DNA of 64,000 bases from Modestobacter roseus. GTDB lineage: Bacteria; Actinomycetota; Actinomycetes; Mycobacteriales; Geodermatophilaceae. Location: positions 2,790,001-2,854,000 of the forward strand of contig NZ_VLKF01000001.1 of assembly GCF_007994135.1 (NCBI RefSeq). The letters run 5' to 3'. The notes below the pieces were generated by a model. The model made no database searches. It was not told the DNA's origin and was given only the letters and a program-made list of their open reading frames with translations. Shown here piece by piece: positions 48,064 through 59,324 of the stretch. Within the stretch, counting starts at the first letter, position 1. Each line of letters opens with the position of its first letter. The translations under genes were made by a program, and so were the position numbers.

Positions 48064-48944
48064 GGCCGCAGCGCCCCCAGCTCGGCCAGGCACGCCCGCA
48101 GCGACTCGCGCCAGGCCGGCAGCGAGGTGAGCCCGGCCGCCTGCCAGGCCGCCGGGTCGAGCACCGACCATGCCGGGCGCGGCGCGGGCCGGGGGAACTC
48201 CGCGGTGGTCAGCGGCAGCACCCGGTCCGGGTCGGCGCCGGAGAGGGCGAACACCTCCCGGGCGAACCCGTGCCAGGTGGTGGCGCCGGCGCCGGTGGCG
48301 TGCAGCACGCCACCGATCGACGTCCCCGCCAGCTCGACGAGCCCGCTTGCCAGGTCCGCGGACCAGGTCGGGCTGCCGGTCTGGTCGGCGACGACGGAGA
48401 CCGTGTCGCGCTCGGCCTCCAGCCGCAGCATCGTCCGCACGAAGTTGCTGCCGTGCGCGGCGTACACCCAGGCGGTCCGGACGACGACGGCGTCGCCCCC
48501 CACGGCGGCGACCGCCCGCTCCCCGGCCAGCTTGGTGCGGCCGTAGGCGGTGCGCGGCGCCGGCTCGTCGTCGACGCCGTAGGGGGTCCGCGCGTCGCCG
48601 GCGAAGACGTAGTCGGTGGAGACGTGCACCAGCCGACCGGCACCGGCGAGCTCCTCGGCCAGCCAGCCGGGGGCCTCGCCGTTGACCCGCCGCGCGGTGA
48701 CCTCGTCGGTCTCCGCGGCGTCCACCGCGGTGTAGGCGGCGGCGTTGACCACGACCGGGCGGGCGCCGCGAGCAACCGCGTCGTCCCGCCAGCGGCCGAC
48801 GACGTCGCGCACCTGCGCCTCGTCGGTCAGGTCCAGCCGGCCGCGGTCCAGCGCGGTGAGGTCGGCCCCGGCGAGCAGGCGCTGCAGGTCGGTGCCCAGC
48901 TGGCCGGAGGCACCGGTGACCAGCCAGGCGGTCGGGGCGCTCAT
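48060..48944 (-). CDS. rmlD: dTDP-4-dehydrorhamnose reductase
   Basis: A 294-residue RmlD. NAD(P)H binding is WLVTGASGQLGTDL, the active-site YxxxK lies in RTAYGRTKLAGE, and HVSTDYVFAGD is a family block. It makes dTDP-L-rhamnose in the last step. The ATG overlaps the rmlB stop, so the two are one operon driven from the rmlB promoter. Confidence 0.96.
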   Translation of the reverse strand: MSAPTAWLVTGASGQLGTDLQRLLAGADLTALDRGRLDLTDEAQVRDVVGRWRDDAVARGARPVVVNAAAYTAVDAAETDEVTARRVNGEAPGWLAEELAGAGRLVHVSTDYVFAGDARTPYGVDDEPAPRTAYGRTKLAGERAVAAVGGDAVVVRTAWVYAAHGSNFVRTMLRLEAERDTVSVVADQTGSPTWSADLASGLVELAGTSIGGVLHATGAGATTWHGFAREVFALSGADPDRVLPLTTAEFPRPAPRPAWSVLDPAAWQAAGLTSLPAWRESLRACLAELGALRP

Positions 48945-49939
48945 CGGCGTGCGGTGGCCGCGGCCGCCTTGAGCGGCTCCCACCAGGCGCGGTTGTCCCG
49001 GTACCACTGCACGGTGAGCGCGAGCCCCTCCTCGAACGGCATCCGCGGCGCGTAGCCCAGGGCCGCGGTCTTGGAGAAGTCGACGGAGTAGCGCAGGTCG
49101 TGACCACCGCCGCGGGGGTCGACGATCTGCTCCACGGAGCTCCAGTCGCGGCCGGTGGCGGCGAGCAGCTGCTCGGTGAGCTCCCGGTTGGACAGCTCGC
49201 GGCCGCCACCGATGTTGTAGATCTCCCCCGGGGCGCCCTGCTCGAGCACCAGCTGGATGCCGCGGCAGTGGTCGTCGACGAACAGCCAGTCGCGCACGTT
49301 GGCGCCCTCGCCGTAGAGCGGCACCGTGTGCCCGTCGAGCAGGTTGGTGACGAACAGCGGGATGACCTTCTCCGGGAAGTGGTACGGCCCGTAGTTGTTG
49401 CTGCACCGGGTGATCGAGACGTCCAGGCCGTAGGTCTTCGCGTAGGCGCGGGCGAGCAGGTCGCTGGCGGCCTTGGACGCCGAGTACGGGGAGTTCGGCT
49501 CGAGCAGGTGCTCCTCGGTCCAGGAGCCGGAGTCGATCGAGCCGTAGACCTCGTCGGTGGACACGTGCACGACGCGACCGACGCCGGCCCGCAGCGCCGC
49601 CTCGAACAGCTGCTGGGACCCCAGCGCGTTGGTGAGCACGAAGTCGGTGGCCCCGCCGCCGATCGAGCGGTCGACGTGGGACTCGGCGGCGAAGTGCACG
49701 ACGGCGTCGTGCCCGGGGAGCGCGGCGTCGAGGTCGGCGGCCGAGCAGATGTCGCCCTGCACGAATCGGTAGCGCGGGCTGTCGGCCACCGGGGCGAGGT
49801 TGGCCGGGTTGCCGGCGTAGGTGAGCTTGTCGAAGACCGTCACCTCGGCGTCCTCGAACCCCGGGTAGCCGCCGGTGAGCACGGTGCGCACGTAGTGCGA
49901 TCCGATGAAGCCGGCTCCGCCGGTGACCAGTACGCGCAT
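48941..49939 (-). CDS. rmlB: dTDP-glucose 4,6-dehydratase
   Basis: A 332-residue RmlB with RVLVTGGAGFIGSHYVR (NAD), HVSTDEVYGS and NSPYSASKAASDLL (YxxxK). It converts dTDP-glucose to the 4-keto-6-deoxy sugar. ATG 49939 is 8 nt after TAGCGT (49953-49948), which rules out the longer frame from 50014. Divergent from rmlA. Confidence 0.96.
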   Translation of the reverse strand: MRVLVTGGAGFIGSHYVRTVLTGGYPGFEDAEVTVFDKLTYAGNPANLAPVADSPRYRFVQGDICSAADLDAALPGHDAVVHFAAESHVDRSIGGGATDFVLTNALGSQQLFEAALRAGVGRVVHVSTDEVYGSIDSGSWTEEHLLEPNSPYSASKAASDLLARAYAKTYGLDVSITRCSNNYGPYHFPEKVIPLFVTNLLDGHTVPLYGEGANVRDWLFVDDHCRGIQLVLEQGAPGEIYNIGGGRELSNRELTEQLLAATGRDWSSVEQIVDPRGGGHDLRYSVDFSKTAALGYAPRMPFEEGLALTVQWYRDNRAWWEPLKAAAATARR

Positions 49940-50054
49940 GACCACAGACGCTAGGCGACGCCGGCGCCCGGTGGGGCGGCGCCACGGCGGGCCCTCATCC
50001 GCCGGGGTGAGCACCCCCTCCCGTTACCGGTGAGGGGCCGCCTACGGTCACCGG
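49940..50054. promoter_or_regulatory. rmlB-rmlA divergent promoters
   Basis: TAGCGT (49953-49948, minus) precedes rmlB by 8 nt; TACGGT (50043-50048, plus) precedes rmlA by 6 nt. Both genes lack Shine-Dalgarno sequences. A GGTGAGCACCCC/GGTGAGGGGCC region between them may form short stems. Confidence 0.55.
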
Positions 50055-50927
50055 GTGCGCGGGATCATCCTGGCCGGGGGAACCGGCAGTCGGCTGTGGC
50101 CCATCACCCTGGGCGTGAGCAAGCAGCTCATGCCCGTCTACGACAAGCCGATGATCTACTACCCGCTCTCCACGCTGATGATGGCCGGGATCCGCGAGGT
50201 CCTGGTCATCACCACCCCGGAGGACCGGGACTCCTTCGCCCGCCTGCTCGGCGACGGCTCGCGGCTGGGCATGCGCATCGAGTACGCGGTGCAGCCCCGA
50301 CCGGAGGGGCTGGCGCAGGCCTTCCTCATCGGCGCGGACTTCCTCGGCGGGCAGGCCGCGGCGCTGGTGCTCGGCGACAACATCTTCTACGGCGCCGGTC
50401 TGGGCACCGCGCTGTCCCGGCTGCCCGAGCCCGACGGCGGGCACGTGTTCGCCTACCACGTCGCCGAGCCGGCGGCCTACGGCGTGGTCGAGTTCGACGA
50501 CGCCGGCCGGGTGCTCTCCATCGAGGAGAAGCCCGCCCACCCCAGGAGCAGCTACGCGGTGCCCGGGCTGTACTTCTACGGCCCCGACATCGTCGACGTC
50601 GCCCGGGGCATCACCCCCAGCGCGCGGGGCGAGCTGGAGATCACCGCGGTCAACGAGCACTACCTGCGGCAGGGCCGGCTGACCGTCACCGCGCTCGACC
50701 GTGGCACGGCCTGGCTGGACACCGGCACCTTCACCTCGCTGCGCCAGGCCACCGAGTTCGTCTCCGTCGTCGAGGAGCGCCAGGGCCTGAAGATCGGCTG
50801 CATCGAGGAGGTCGCCTGGCGCAACGGCTGGCTCGACGACGACGGGCTCCGCCGGGCCGCCGAGCCGCTGGCCAAGAGCGGCTACGGCGACTACCTGCTG
50901 GGCCTGCTGGGTCAGAACCGCCGGTAG
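50055..50927 (+). CDS. rmlA: Glucose-1-phosphate thymidylyltransferase
   Basis: A 290-residue Rml[17 protein letters not shown] nucleotide-binding loop, [27 protein letters not shown] with the metal Asp, and TWLDTGTF-like [11 protein letters not shown]. First step of dTDP-rhamnose synthesis. With rmlB, rmlC and rmlD all four enzymes lie within 3.5 kb. The 3' end overlaps the convergent DNA glycosylase gene by 16 nt. Confidence 0.97.
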   Translation: MRGIILAGGTGSRLWPITLGVSKQLMPVYDKPMIYYPLSTLMMAGIREVLVITTPEDRDSFARLLGDGSRLGMRIEYAVQPRPEGLAQAFLIGADFLGGQAAALVLGDNIFYGAGLGTALSRLPEPDGGHVFAYHVAEPAAYGVVEFDDAGRVLSIEEKPAHPRSSYAVPGLYFYGPDIVDVARGITPSARGELEITAVNEHYLRQGRLTVTALDRGTAWLDTGTFTSLRQATEFVSVVEERQGLKIGCIEEVAWRNGWLDDDGLRRAAEPLAKSGYGDYLLGLLGQNRR

Positions 50928-51838
50928 TCGGTCGGGGCCATCCGCGGCCCTCGCTTGGGCGGCATGCTCCCGCCCACCTCCAGCAGCCGGACGACGCGCT
51001 GCCGGTGCCCCCGCCAGGGCTCGAGCAGCTCCAGCATGCCGGCGTCGTCGGTCTTCCGGCCGGCCAGCGACCAGCCGACCAGGTTCTTCAGGTGGTAGTC
51101 CCCGACGCTCACCGAGTCCGGGCAGCCCACCGCCCGCTGGGCCACCTCCGCCGCGGTCCACACCCCGATGCCGGGCACCGACTGCAGCCGCCGGCGCAGG
51201 TCGGCGCAGTCCTCGTGCGCGGCGGCCTCCAGCCGGGAGGCGACCGAGGCGACCGCCCGCAGCGCGCGGCGGCGGGCACCGTCCAGCCCGCAGGCGTGCC
51301 ACTCCCAGTCGGTCACCGCCAGCACCCGCTCGGCCGAGGGGACCACCCGCATCCCGGCCGGGGCCGGCCCGGGCGCCGGCTCACCGGCCAGCCGGAGCAG
51401 CTCCCGCCAGGTGCGGTGCGCCTCGATGCCGGTCACCTTCTGCTCCAGCACCGCGGGCACCAGCGCGTCCCACACCCGGCCGGTGGCGCCCAACCGCAGC
51501 CACGGGGCGGCCCGGTGCAGCCGCGCCAGCAGCGGGTGCGGCGCCGGGTCGAACCCGGCCGGGGCGTCGTCGGCGCCCAGCCAGCGCGGGCCGGTGGCCA
51601 CGGCCCACTCCGCACCGGGCCCCCACGCCTGGAAGCGCAGCCCGCCGGGTCCACCGTTGACCCGCAGGGTGGCGGGGCCCTCCGGCGTCGTCGTGGTGCG
51701 CCAGACGCCGTCGTCGGCGTAGCGCAGCGTCGGGTCGCCGGTGCCCCGGCGGTCCCGGGAGAGCACCCGGCGCACGTCCAGCGGCCAGTCCGGCGTCCAG
51801 GTCCGGCTGACCGCGCGGGCCGGGGCGGCCGCCGTCAC
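50912..51838 (-). CDS. DNA-3-methyladenine glycosylase-like HhH-GPD protein
   Basis: A 308-residue HhH-GPD superfamily protein. The helix-hairpin-helix is [19 protein letters not shown] and the catalytic Asp is in [11 protein letters not shown]. The N-terminal 110 residues form the beta domain seen in AlkA-like enzymes. It excises damaged bases such as 3-methyladenine. The GTG start overlaps the upstream SDR stop (GTGA). Confidence 0.85.
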   Translation of the reverse strand: MTAAAPARAVSRTWTPDWPLDVRRVLSRDRRGTGDPTLRYADDGVWRTTTTPEGPATLRVNGGPGGLRFQAWGPGAEWAVATGPRWLGADDAPAGFDPAPHPLLARLHRAAPWLRLGATGRVWDALVPAVLEQKVTGIEAHRTWRELLRLAGEPAPGPAPAGMRVVPSAERVLAVTDWEWHACGLDGARRRALRAVASVASRLEAAAHEDCADLRRRLQSVPGIGVWTAAEVAQRAVGCPDSVSVGDYHLKNLVGWSLAGRKTDDAGMLELLEPWRGHRQRVVRLLEVGGSMPPKRGPRMAPTDYRRF

Positions 51839-52605
51839 CGCGGTGCCATCCGGAGCGCGCCGTCCATCCGGATGACCTCGCCGTTGAGGTAGCCCTGCCG
51901 CACGACGGCCAGCGCCAGGTCCGCGTAGTCCGCCGGCCGGCCTAGCCGGCGCGGGAACGGCACGTTGTCGGCCAGCGCGGTGCGCGCGGCCTCCGGCAGC
52001 GCGGCCAGCAGCGGGGTGTCGACGATCCCGGGGGCGATCGTGACGACGCGGACGCCGACCGGCGCGAGGTCCCGGGCGGCCGGCAGCGTCATGCCGACGA
52101 TGCCGCCCTTGGACGCGGCGTAGGCGACCTGCCCGACCTGCCCGTCGTAGGCGGCGATCGAGGCGGTGTTGACCACCACGCCGCGCTCCCCGTCGGGGCC
52201 CGGCTCGGTGGCGGCCATCGCGGCGGCCGCCAGCCGGAGCACGTTGAACGTGCCCACCAGGTTGACCGTCACCGTGCGGGTGAAGGCACCCAGCTCGTGC
52301 GGGGAACCGTCGCGGCCCAGCAGCCGGCCGGCGTACCCGATGCCGGCGCAGTTCACCGCGATCCGCAGCGGGCGGCCCTTGCCGGCGGCGTCGGCCACCG
52401 CGGCCTGCACGGAGGCCTCGTCGGTCACGTCGGTGCGCACGAACGACGCGTCCCCGCCCAGCTCCGCGGCGAGCGCCGCGCCGCGGTCGGCGTCGAGGTC
52501 GACGACGGTCACGGCGGCACCGGCCGCGGCGAGGGCCCGGGCGGTGGCGGCACCGAGCCCGGAGGCCCCGCCGGTGACGAGTGCGGCGACGTCGAGGTCG
52601 GTCAT
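51835..52605 (-). CDS. SDR dehydrogenase, 3-hydroxyacyl-CoA dehydrogenase type 2-like
   Basis: A 256-residue classical [29 protein letters not shown], and the YAASKGG triad segment. [15 protein letters not shown] and [15 protein letters not shown] resemble HSD10/type 2 3-hydroxyacyl-CoA dehydrogenases. ATG 52605 lies 7 nt after TAACCT (52618-52613), a leaderless start. It overlaps the glycosylase gene. Confidence 0.88.
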   Translation of the reverse strand: MTDLDVAALVTGGASGLGAATARALAAAGAAVTVVDLDADRGAALAAELGGDASFVRTDVTDEASVQAAVADAAGKGRPLRIAVNCAGIGYAGRLLGRDGSPHELGAFTRTVTVNLVGTFNVLRLAAAAMAATEPGPDGERGVVVNTASIAAYDGQVGQVAYAASKGGIVGMTLPAARDLAPVGVRVVTIAPGIVDTPLLAALPEAARTALADNVPFPRRLGRPADYADLALAVVRQGYLNGEVIRMDGALRMAPR

Positions 52606-52642
52606 GGCAGCGAGGTTAACCACCGGCGGCGACCGCCCGCGT

Positions 52643-53758
52643 TCAGCTGAAGCGGCGGCCGAACCGCTCCTCGACGGCGGCCAGCAGCTGCTTGACCCGC
52701 TCGGCGTCGGCGACCGGGCAGACCATCGTCACGTCGGCGGTGTGCACCACCACGCTGTCGCGCACCCCGACGAGGGCGACCAGGTGGTCGGGGTCGTCGC
52801 TGAGCACCACGTTGCCGGCGCTGTCGGCGAGCACCGTCAGCCCCCGGGTGGCGTTGCCGGCGTCGTCGACGGGGAGCGTGTGCGCCAGCGCCGGCCACGA
52901 GCCGACGTCGAGCCAGTCGACGTCCAGGTCGACGACGACCACCCGGCCGGGCTCGGTGGCCGCGGGCTCCAGCACGGCGTAGTCGACGCTGATCTTCGGG
53001 AGCGTCGGGAACACCTCGGCGAGGACGGTGTCGCGCTGCGCCCCGGCCGGGGCGCCCACGATCCTGGCCAGCCCCGCGGCCGTCTCGGGCAGGTGCTCGG
53101 CCAGCGCGTCCAGCACGGTGCGGGCGCGCCAGACGAACATGCCCGAGTTCCAGACGTAGCTGCCCGAGGCGAGGTAGGCCTCGGCGGTGGCCCGGTCCGG
53201 CTTCTCCTTGAACGCCGCCGCCTCCGCCGCGCCCGGGACCTCGGTGGGCGCGCCCTTCTGCACGTAGCCGAAGCCGGTGGCCGGCGCGGTCGGGGTGACC
53301 CCGAGGGTCACCAGGGCGCGCGGCCGGGCGGCCAGGACGGCGTAGGCGGTGCGCAGGGCCGCGGCGAAGCGCGCCACCGGCCGGATGACGTGGTCGGCGC
53401 TGACCACCGCGAGCTCGGCGTCGGGGTCGACGTCGGCGACCAGCGCGGCGGCCAGCCCCACGGCGTTGGCGGTGTCCCGGGCCACCGGCTCGAGCACCAG
53501 CCGGTGCGCCGCGAGATCCGGCAGCACCGCTCGCACCGCATCGGCGTAGCCGGCCGCCGTGCACACCCAGATCTGCTCGGCCGGCAGCACCGCCCGCAGC
53601 CGGTCGAAGGCCTCGGCCAGCAGGCTGTGCGCGCCCTGCTCCTCACCGGCGGCCCCCTCCTCGGCGACCACGTCGAGCAGCTGCTTGGGCCGCGCCGCCC
53701 GGGACAGCGGCCACAGCCGCGTGCCCGAACCACCGGCCATGATCACCGCGTGCTGCAC
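52643..53758 (-). CDS. manC: Mannose-1-phosphate guanylyltransferase
   Basis: A 371-residue GDP-mannose pyrophosphorylase. The N-terminal [17 protein letters not shown] and the PKQLLDV segment bind [17 protein letters not shown] and [11 protein letters not shown] are family blocks. There is no fused isomerase domain; manA is separate. It follows wbbL with a 1-nt gap, as Rv3264c follows Rv3265c. Confidence 0.95.
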   Translation of the reverse strand: MQHAVIMAGGSGTRLWPLSRAARPKQLLDVVAEEGAAGEEQGAHSLLAEAFDRLRAVLPAEQIWVCTAAGYADAVRAVLPDLAAHRLVLEPVARDTANAVGLAAALVADVDPDAELAVVSADHVIRPVARFAAALRTAYAVLAARPRALVTLGVTPTAPATGFGYVQKGAPTEVPGAAEAAAFKEKPDRATAEAYLASGSYVWNSGMFVWRARTVLDALAEHLPETAAGLARIVGAPAGAQRDTVLAEVFPTLPKISVDYAVLEPAATEPGRVVVVDLDVDWLDVGSWPALAHTLPVDDAGNATRGLTVLADSAGNVVLSDDPDHLVALVGVRDSVVVHTADVTMVCPVADAERVKQLLAAVEERFGRRFS

Positions 53759-53759
53759 G

Positions 53760-54677
53760 TCAGTGCTCCGTTCGGTCGAGGTCGTCGGCGCCGCGCTGGA
53801 AGCGGGCCCCGGCGGCCACCTGGCCGCTGACGAAGGACAGCAGCATCCTGGCGCCCAGCCCCGCTCGGAGAGCGGCCCGCAGCGGCGCGTTGCGCGCGCC
53901 GGGGTGCCGGGCGGCGAGGTACCGGAGCGCACTGGTGTGGTGCACCCGCGCCATCCGGTGCGGCTGGCGGCGGGTGGCGTGGCCGCCCTCGTGCACGACG
54001 ACGGCGGAGGGGACGTAGACGTTCAGCCAGCCCCGGCGGCCCAGCCGCTCGGCGAGGTCGACGTCCTCGAAGTACATGAAGTAGCCGGGGTCGAAGCCTC
54101 CCACGGCGTGGAAGGCGGCCAGGTCGACGAGGAGGCAGGAGCCCGACAGCCACCCGGCCGGGCGCTCGCGGGGCGCCTCCCGTTCGCGCCGGTAGCGCGC
54201 CGTCCACGGGTTGGCCGGCCAGAACCACCCGAACGCCGCGTGCCCGATGCCGGTCGAGAGCCGGGGCAGGTCGCGGGCGGACGGGTAGAGCTCGTCCTCC
54301 GGCGTCCGGATGGCGGGGCCCAGCGTGGCCGCCCGCGGCCAGCGGTCGGCGGCGGCGAGCAACGCATCCACGGAACCGGGCTCGAAGCGGACATCGGGAT
54401 TGGCCACCAGCGCCCAGCCCTCGGCGACGTCGGCCAGGCCGGCGTTCACCGCCGCGCCGTAGCCGACGTTGCCGCCGGTGGGCAGCAGCCGGACGTGGCC
54501 GTGCACGGCCGCAACCCGCTCCGGCGCGCCGTCGGTGGAGCCGTTGTCGGCGAGCACGACGTCGGTGGGCCGGGTGGTCGCCCCGCCCAGCGACTCGACG
54601 AAGCCGTCCAGGGTCTTCCCGGGTGAATAGGTGACGGCCACCACGCGCAGCGAAGAGATCGGGACCGTGGAAGACAC
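53760..54677 (-). CDS. wbbL: Rhamnosyltransferase WbbL (GT2)
   Basis: A 305-residue GT-A family 2 transferase. VVAVTYSPGKTLDGFVESL, VLADNGSTDG and the NPDVRFEPGS (DXD-like) region form the nucleotide-sugar site, and FDPGYFMYFEDVDLAERL is the acceptor/catalytic ED block. WbbL adds L-rhamnose to decaprenyl-PP-GlcNAc, the linker of arabinogalactan to peptidoglycan. GTG 54677 lies 6 nt after TAAGGT (54689-54684). Next to manC and near rmlD, as in mycobacteria. Confidence 0.92.
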   Translation of the reverse strand: MSSTVPISSLRVVAVTYSPGKTLDGFVESLGGATTRPTDVVLADNGSTDGAPERVAAVHGHVRLLPTGGNVGYGAAVNAGLADVAEGWALVANPDVRFEPGSVDALLAAADRWPRAATLGPAIRTPEDELYPSARDLPRLSTGIGHAAFGWFWPANPWTARYRREREAPRERPAGWLSGSCLLVDLAAFHAVGGFDPGYFMYFEDVDLAERLGRRGWLNVYVPSAVVVHEGGHATRRQPHRMARVHHTSALRYLAARHPGARNAPLRAALRAGLGARMLLSFVSGQVAAGARFQRGADDLDRTEH

Positions 54678-54814
54678 GGGCCGACCTTAGAGCCGTCCGC
54701 TCCCGCAGACGTGGACCGGTCGGTCTCCTCGAGATGCGGACCAGGCGGTCCGGGCCCGTATCTTCACCGGTGCGGAGCAGCCCACCCTGTCGGGAGCCCG
54801 CCCCAGGAGGACCG

Positions 54815-56380
54815 TTGTCCACCAGCACTGCCGATCCAGGGGCCGCCGGGGCCCCGACCGGCGAGTCCGCCAGCAGCACTCGCCTCACGACGTCGCGCGG
54901 CGACCTGTGGTGGGCCGTACCCGGAGCGGTCGTCGGCGCTCTCGCCTTCTGGGCGGCGCACCGCGGTCTGATCGACGACGCGTACATCACCCTGGACTAC
55001 GTCCGGAACGTCGCTCGCGACCTCCACTGGGGGTTGATCCCGACCGAGGAGTCCAATGCGGCCACCTCACCGCTCAACGTCCTCATGCTGTCGCTGAGCA
55101 CGTGGCTGCTCTCGTTCGTCACCGGCGACGTACGGCCGGTGCTCGGCCTGGGTCTGCTCACCGTCGTGCTGTCCGCGGCGATGGCCGTCTGGGCGGCCCG
55201 GACCGCTCGGCACCTGGGGGTCTCCACGGCGTGGGCTCTCGCGGTCCTGGCGGTCGTGTTCGCCAACCCCTTCGTCAACTCCGCCCTCGGTCTCGAGGTG
55301 CTGCCCATCTCCGCCTTCCTGATGGGTCTCACCGCGCAGGCGGTGCGCGGCCGTCAGGTCGCCTTCGGGGTGCTCGCCGGCCTGCTCGTGCTGACCCGCC
55401 TGGACCTGGGCGTCATCGTGGCGGTCGTCTACCTCCTGACCCCGGCGCTGCGGCGGCGGAGGTGGGTCGCCCCTGCCGTGGCCGCTGCGGTGTCCCTGCC
55501 CTGGTACGCCTTCAGCTGGTGGCACTTCGGCTCGGCCATCCCTGCCACCTTCGTCATCAAGACCCTGCAGGAGTCGTTCGGGGACCAGACCTTCTTCAAC
55601 GGCCCCTGGACGCTGTGGGCCGGCCGTGGGGGGCTCCCGTTCGCGCTGGCCGCCGCACCGGCCGCCATCGGTCTGGTCACGGTGCTGACGTTGCTGACCG
55701 GGGGGCTGCGCCGCCGGCTGGCCGGTCACCTGTGGCCGGTGGCCGCCATCGGCCTCGGTGGCGTCGCGTACTACGTGGCGTACTCGCTGCTCGGCGTGCC
55801 GCCGTACCAGTGGTACTACGTGCCGAGCACCGTCGCACTGGGGGTGGCGGGCGTGTTGGGCCTCGCGCTGGCACTCCGTCAGGTCACGCCGATCTCCCCA
55901 CGGGGTGTCCGGTGGGCCGGACCGGCGGTCACCGCGGCGCTGCTCGCCGCCCTGGCCGTGACCTCGCTGGACGGCAGGCCCCTGCCGTGGCAGTACCCCG
56001 TCTACTTCGGTGCCTGGGCGCTGCCGTCCGAGTACCGGGACATCGGAGCGGCCGTGCACGACGAGATCGGCGACGGCACCGTGCTGGCCCCGCCCGAGAT
56101 CGGGACGCTGGCCTTCGGCTGCGACTGCTCGATGGTCGACGTGTTCTCCGACCCGGGCACCACACTGCCGCTGATCGAGCAACGGATCGACCAGGCCGGC
56201 CCGGTCGGCCGGTTCCTGCTCGAGCTCAACTTCGCCCGGCTCGACCGCGACCGGGAGCCGCGGGACCCGGACCACCGGCTGGTCTGGACGCAGGGCGAGG
56301 TCCCCGAGGGAGTGCCGAGCTGGCCCACCCACTCACCTGCGACCGGTCCTGCGACCCTGTACCTCGAGCCGGTGGGCTGA
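54815..56380 (+). CDS. GT-C membrane glycosyltransferase, AftB-like (copy 1)
   Basis: A 521-residue polytopic protein with about ten helices and a C-terminal soluble domain. The first extracytoplasmic loop carries the GT-C acidic pair D54-D55 (LIDDAYITLDYVRN) and NAATSPLNVLML, as in arabinofuranosyl- and mannosyltransferases that use polyprenyl-phosphate sugars. TTG 54815 is chosen because AGGAGG (54805-54810) lies 4 nt upstream; ATG 54734 has no such site. The tail has EIGTLAFGCDCSMVDVFSD, with a CxC also found in the next gene. Confidence 0.8.
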   Translation: MSTSTADPGAAGAPTGESASSTRLTTSRGDLWWAVPGAVVGALAFWAAHRGLIDDAYITLDYVRNVARDLHWGLIPTEESNAATSPLNVLMLSLSTWLLSFVTGDVRPVLGLGLLTVVLSAAMAVWAARTARHLGVSTAWALAVLAVVFANPFVNSALGLEVLPISAFLMGLTAQAVRGRQVAFGVLAGLLVLTRLDLGVIVAVVYLLTPALRRRRWVAPAVAAAVSLPWYAFSWWHFGSAIPATFVIKTLQESFGDQTFFNGPWTLWAGRGGLPFALAAAPAAIGLVTVLTLLTGGLRRRLAGHLWPVAAIGLGGVAYYVAYSLLGVPPYQWYYVPSTVALGVAGVLGLALALRQVTPISPRGVRWAGPAVTAALLAALAVTSLDGRPLPWQYPVYFGAWALPSEYRDIGAAVHDEIGDGTVLAPPEIGTLAFGCDCSMVDVFSDPGTTLPLIEQRIDQAGPVGRFLLELNFARLDRDREPRDPDHRLVWTQGEVPEGVPSWPTHSPATGPATLYLEPVG

Positions 56381-56412
56381 CCGCGCATCAGCGACGCAGT
56401 AGCGTCGGGCGG

Positions 56413-57963
56413 GTGCAGGCCCTGGACAACGACCACGCCGTCGACGAACGGACCACCCGGCGACGACCGGCGCGACGACGGCACCTGGTCTCTGCCGCCG
56501 CGGGTGGTGCCGCCGCCTTCGTGGTCTTCCTGCTGGTCCGGGGCAGCCTGATCGACGATGCCTACATCACCCTGTCCTACGCCCGGAACCTGGCCGAGCA
56601 CCTGCACTGGGGGCTGACCGAGGGGCGCACGGCGAACAGCGCCACCTCCCCGCTGAACGTCCTCGTGCTGGGCGCCGGCGCCTTCGTCGTGCGCGACCCC
56701 ATCTGGGGTCTCGGACTGGTGTTCGTGCTCCTCACCGCGGCTCAGGGCTGGGGGATGTCCCGCCTGGCCGAGGCAGCGCGGCTGGGGACGGTCACGGTGG
56801 TGCTGGGGGTCGGCATGGTGTTGCTGTCCCCGCTGATGCTCTCCGTCGTCGGCATGGAGATGGCCCTGGCGGCTGCCCTGCTGGTGTGGCTGACCGTGGC
56901 CGCCCTGGACGACCGCCCCGCCCTGTTCGGCGTCCTCACCGCACTGCTCGTGCTGACCCGGCTGGACCTCGGGGTCTTCCCGCTGGTGATGCTCATCGCG
57001 ATCGGCACGATGCGGCGGCGCGCCGTCCGCATCGTGCTGGTGGCCGCTGCCACCGCCGCGCCGTGGTTCGTGTTCAGCTGGGTGGCGCTGGGGGCCCTGG
57101 TGCCGGACACCCTGGTGATCAAGACCGTGGCCAGCGCCGGCTGGGGTCCCTGGGAGTTCGGCAACGGGCCCCGGCTGTACCTCGACGCCTATCCCACGGC
57201 CACCAGGGTCACGACCCTGCCCGTCCTGCTGGGTCTGGTGGCGCTGCTGGCATGGCCGATCACCCGGGCGTGGCGGCGCCCCCGCTGGACCGGCCTCGCG
57301 CCGGTGGCGGCCCTCGGCCTGGGCGGCGTCCTGCACTACGCGGCGTACTCCCTGCTGGCCCCGCCGCCCTACCACTGGTACTACGCCCCCTCGGTGATCG
57401 CGCTCACCGTGGTCGCGGCCGTGGCCGCCGGGACCGCACGCCGGGCCGGACCACGGCCGGGCAGCTCTCCTGAGTCCGCGCACCGGGCCACCGTGCCCGC
57501 GAAGGTCTGGGCCCTCGCCGGCGCGCTGGTGCTGGTCCTCGACGTCGGCTACGCCGCGCAGCGCCCGGTCCCCTGGACGCAGGTGCCGATCATGACCAAC
57601 TGGGCGACGGCGGAGCAGTACCAGGAGGTGGGCGAGGCACTGGCCGATCGGATCGGTGACGAGGTGGTGAGCAGCCCCGGCGAGATCGGGACCCTCGCGT
57701 ACTACTGCCGCTGCGACATCGTCGACCTGTTCTCCGACCGCGGGACGCTGCAGCCGTTCATCGACCAGCGCGAACGGGAGGCCGGTCCGGTCATGCGCCG
57801 CCTGCTGCAGCTGAACTTCGCCAACCTCGAACGGCAGCCGGCGGCCGAGCCGACGCAGGCCGTGGTGTGGGTCGGTGGCCCGGACGCCGAGGCGGCGCCG
57901 TGGCCGGTCGAGTCCAACTGGCGGGGCCCCGGCGCGTTCGACCTGGTGCCCGTCGCCCCCTGA
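56413..57963 (+). CDS. GT-C membrane glycosyltransferase, AftB-like (copy 2)
   Basis: A 516-residue paralogue of the upstream gene with the same plan: D48-D49 in LIDDAYITLSYARNL, NSATSPLNVLVLG, LLVLTRLDLGV, and a C-terminal EIGTLAYYCRCDIVDLFSD followed by LLQLNFANLER. GTG 56413 lies 7 nt after TAGCGT (56400-56405), so it has its own leaderless promoter despite the 32-nt gap. A tandem duplication with divergence; donor and acceptor unknown, arabinan chain steps are likely. Confidence 0.8.
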   Translation: MQALDNDHAVDERTTRRRPARRRHLVSAAAGGAAAFVVFLLVRGSLIDDAYITLSYARNLAEHLHWGLTEGRTANSATSPLNVLVLGAGAFVVRDPIWGLGLVFVLLTAAQGWGMSRLAEAARLGTVTVVLGVGMVLLSPLMLSVVGMEMALAAALLVWLTVAALDDRPALFGVLTALLVLTRLDLGVFPLVMLIAIGTMRRRAVRIVLVAAATAAPWFVFSWVALGALVPDTLVIKTVASAGWGPWEFGNGPRLYLDAYPTATRVTTLPVLLGLVALLAWPITRAWRRPRWTGLAPVAALGLGGVLHYAAYSLLAPPPYHWYYAPSVIALTVVAAVAAGTARRAGPRPGSSPESAHRATVPAKVWALAGALVLVLDVGYAAQRPVPWTQVPIMTNWATAEQYQEVGEALADRIGDEVVSSPGEIGTLAYYCRCDIVDLFSDRGTLQPFIDQREREAGPVMRRLLQLNFANLERQPAAEPTQAVVWVGGPDAEAAPWPVESNWRGPGAFDLVPVAP

Positions 57964-58022
57964 TCTCGGCCCCGTCGCACCGCGGTCCGTCCGGATCCCG
58001 GTGTCCCCTGGTGTCGGTGTGA

Positions 58023-59288
<1,266 letters not shown>

Positions 59289-59324
59289 GCACCGACGACT
59301 GATCAACGAGGACTGAGCGTCACC

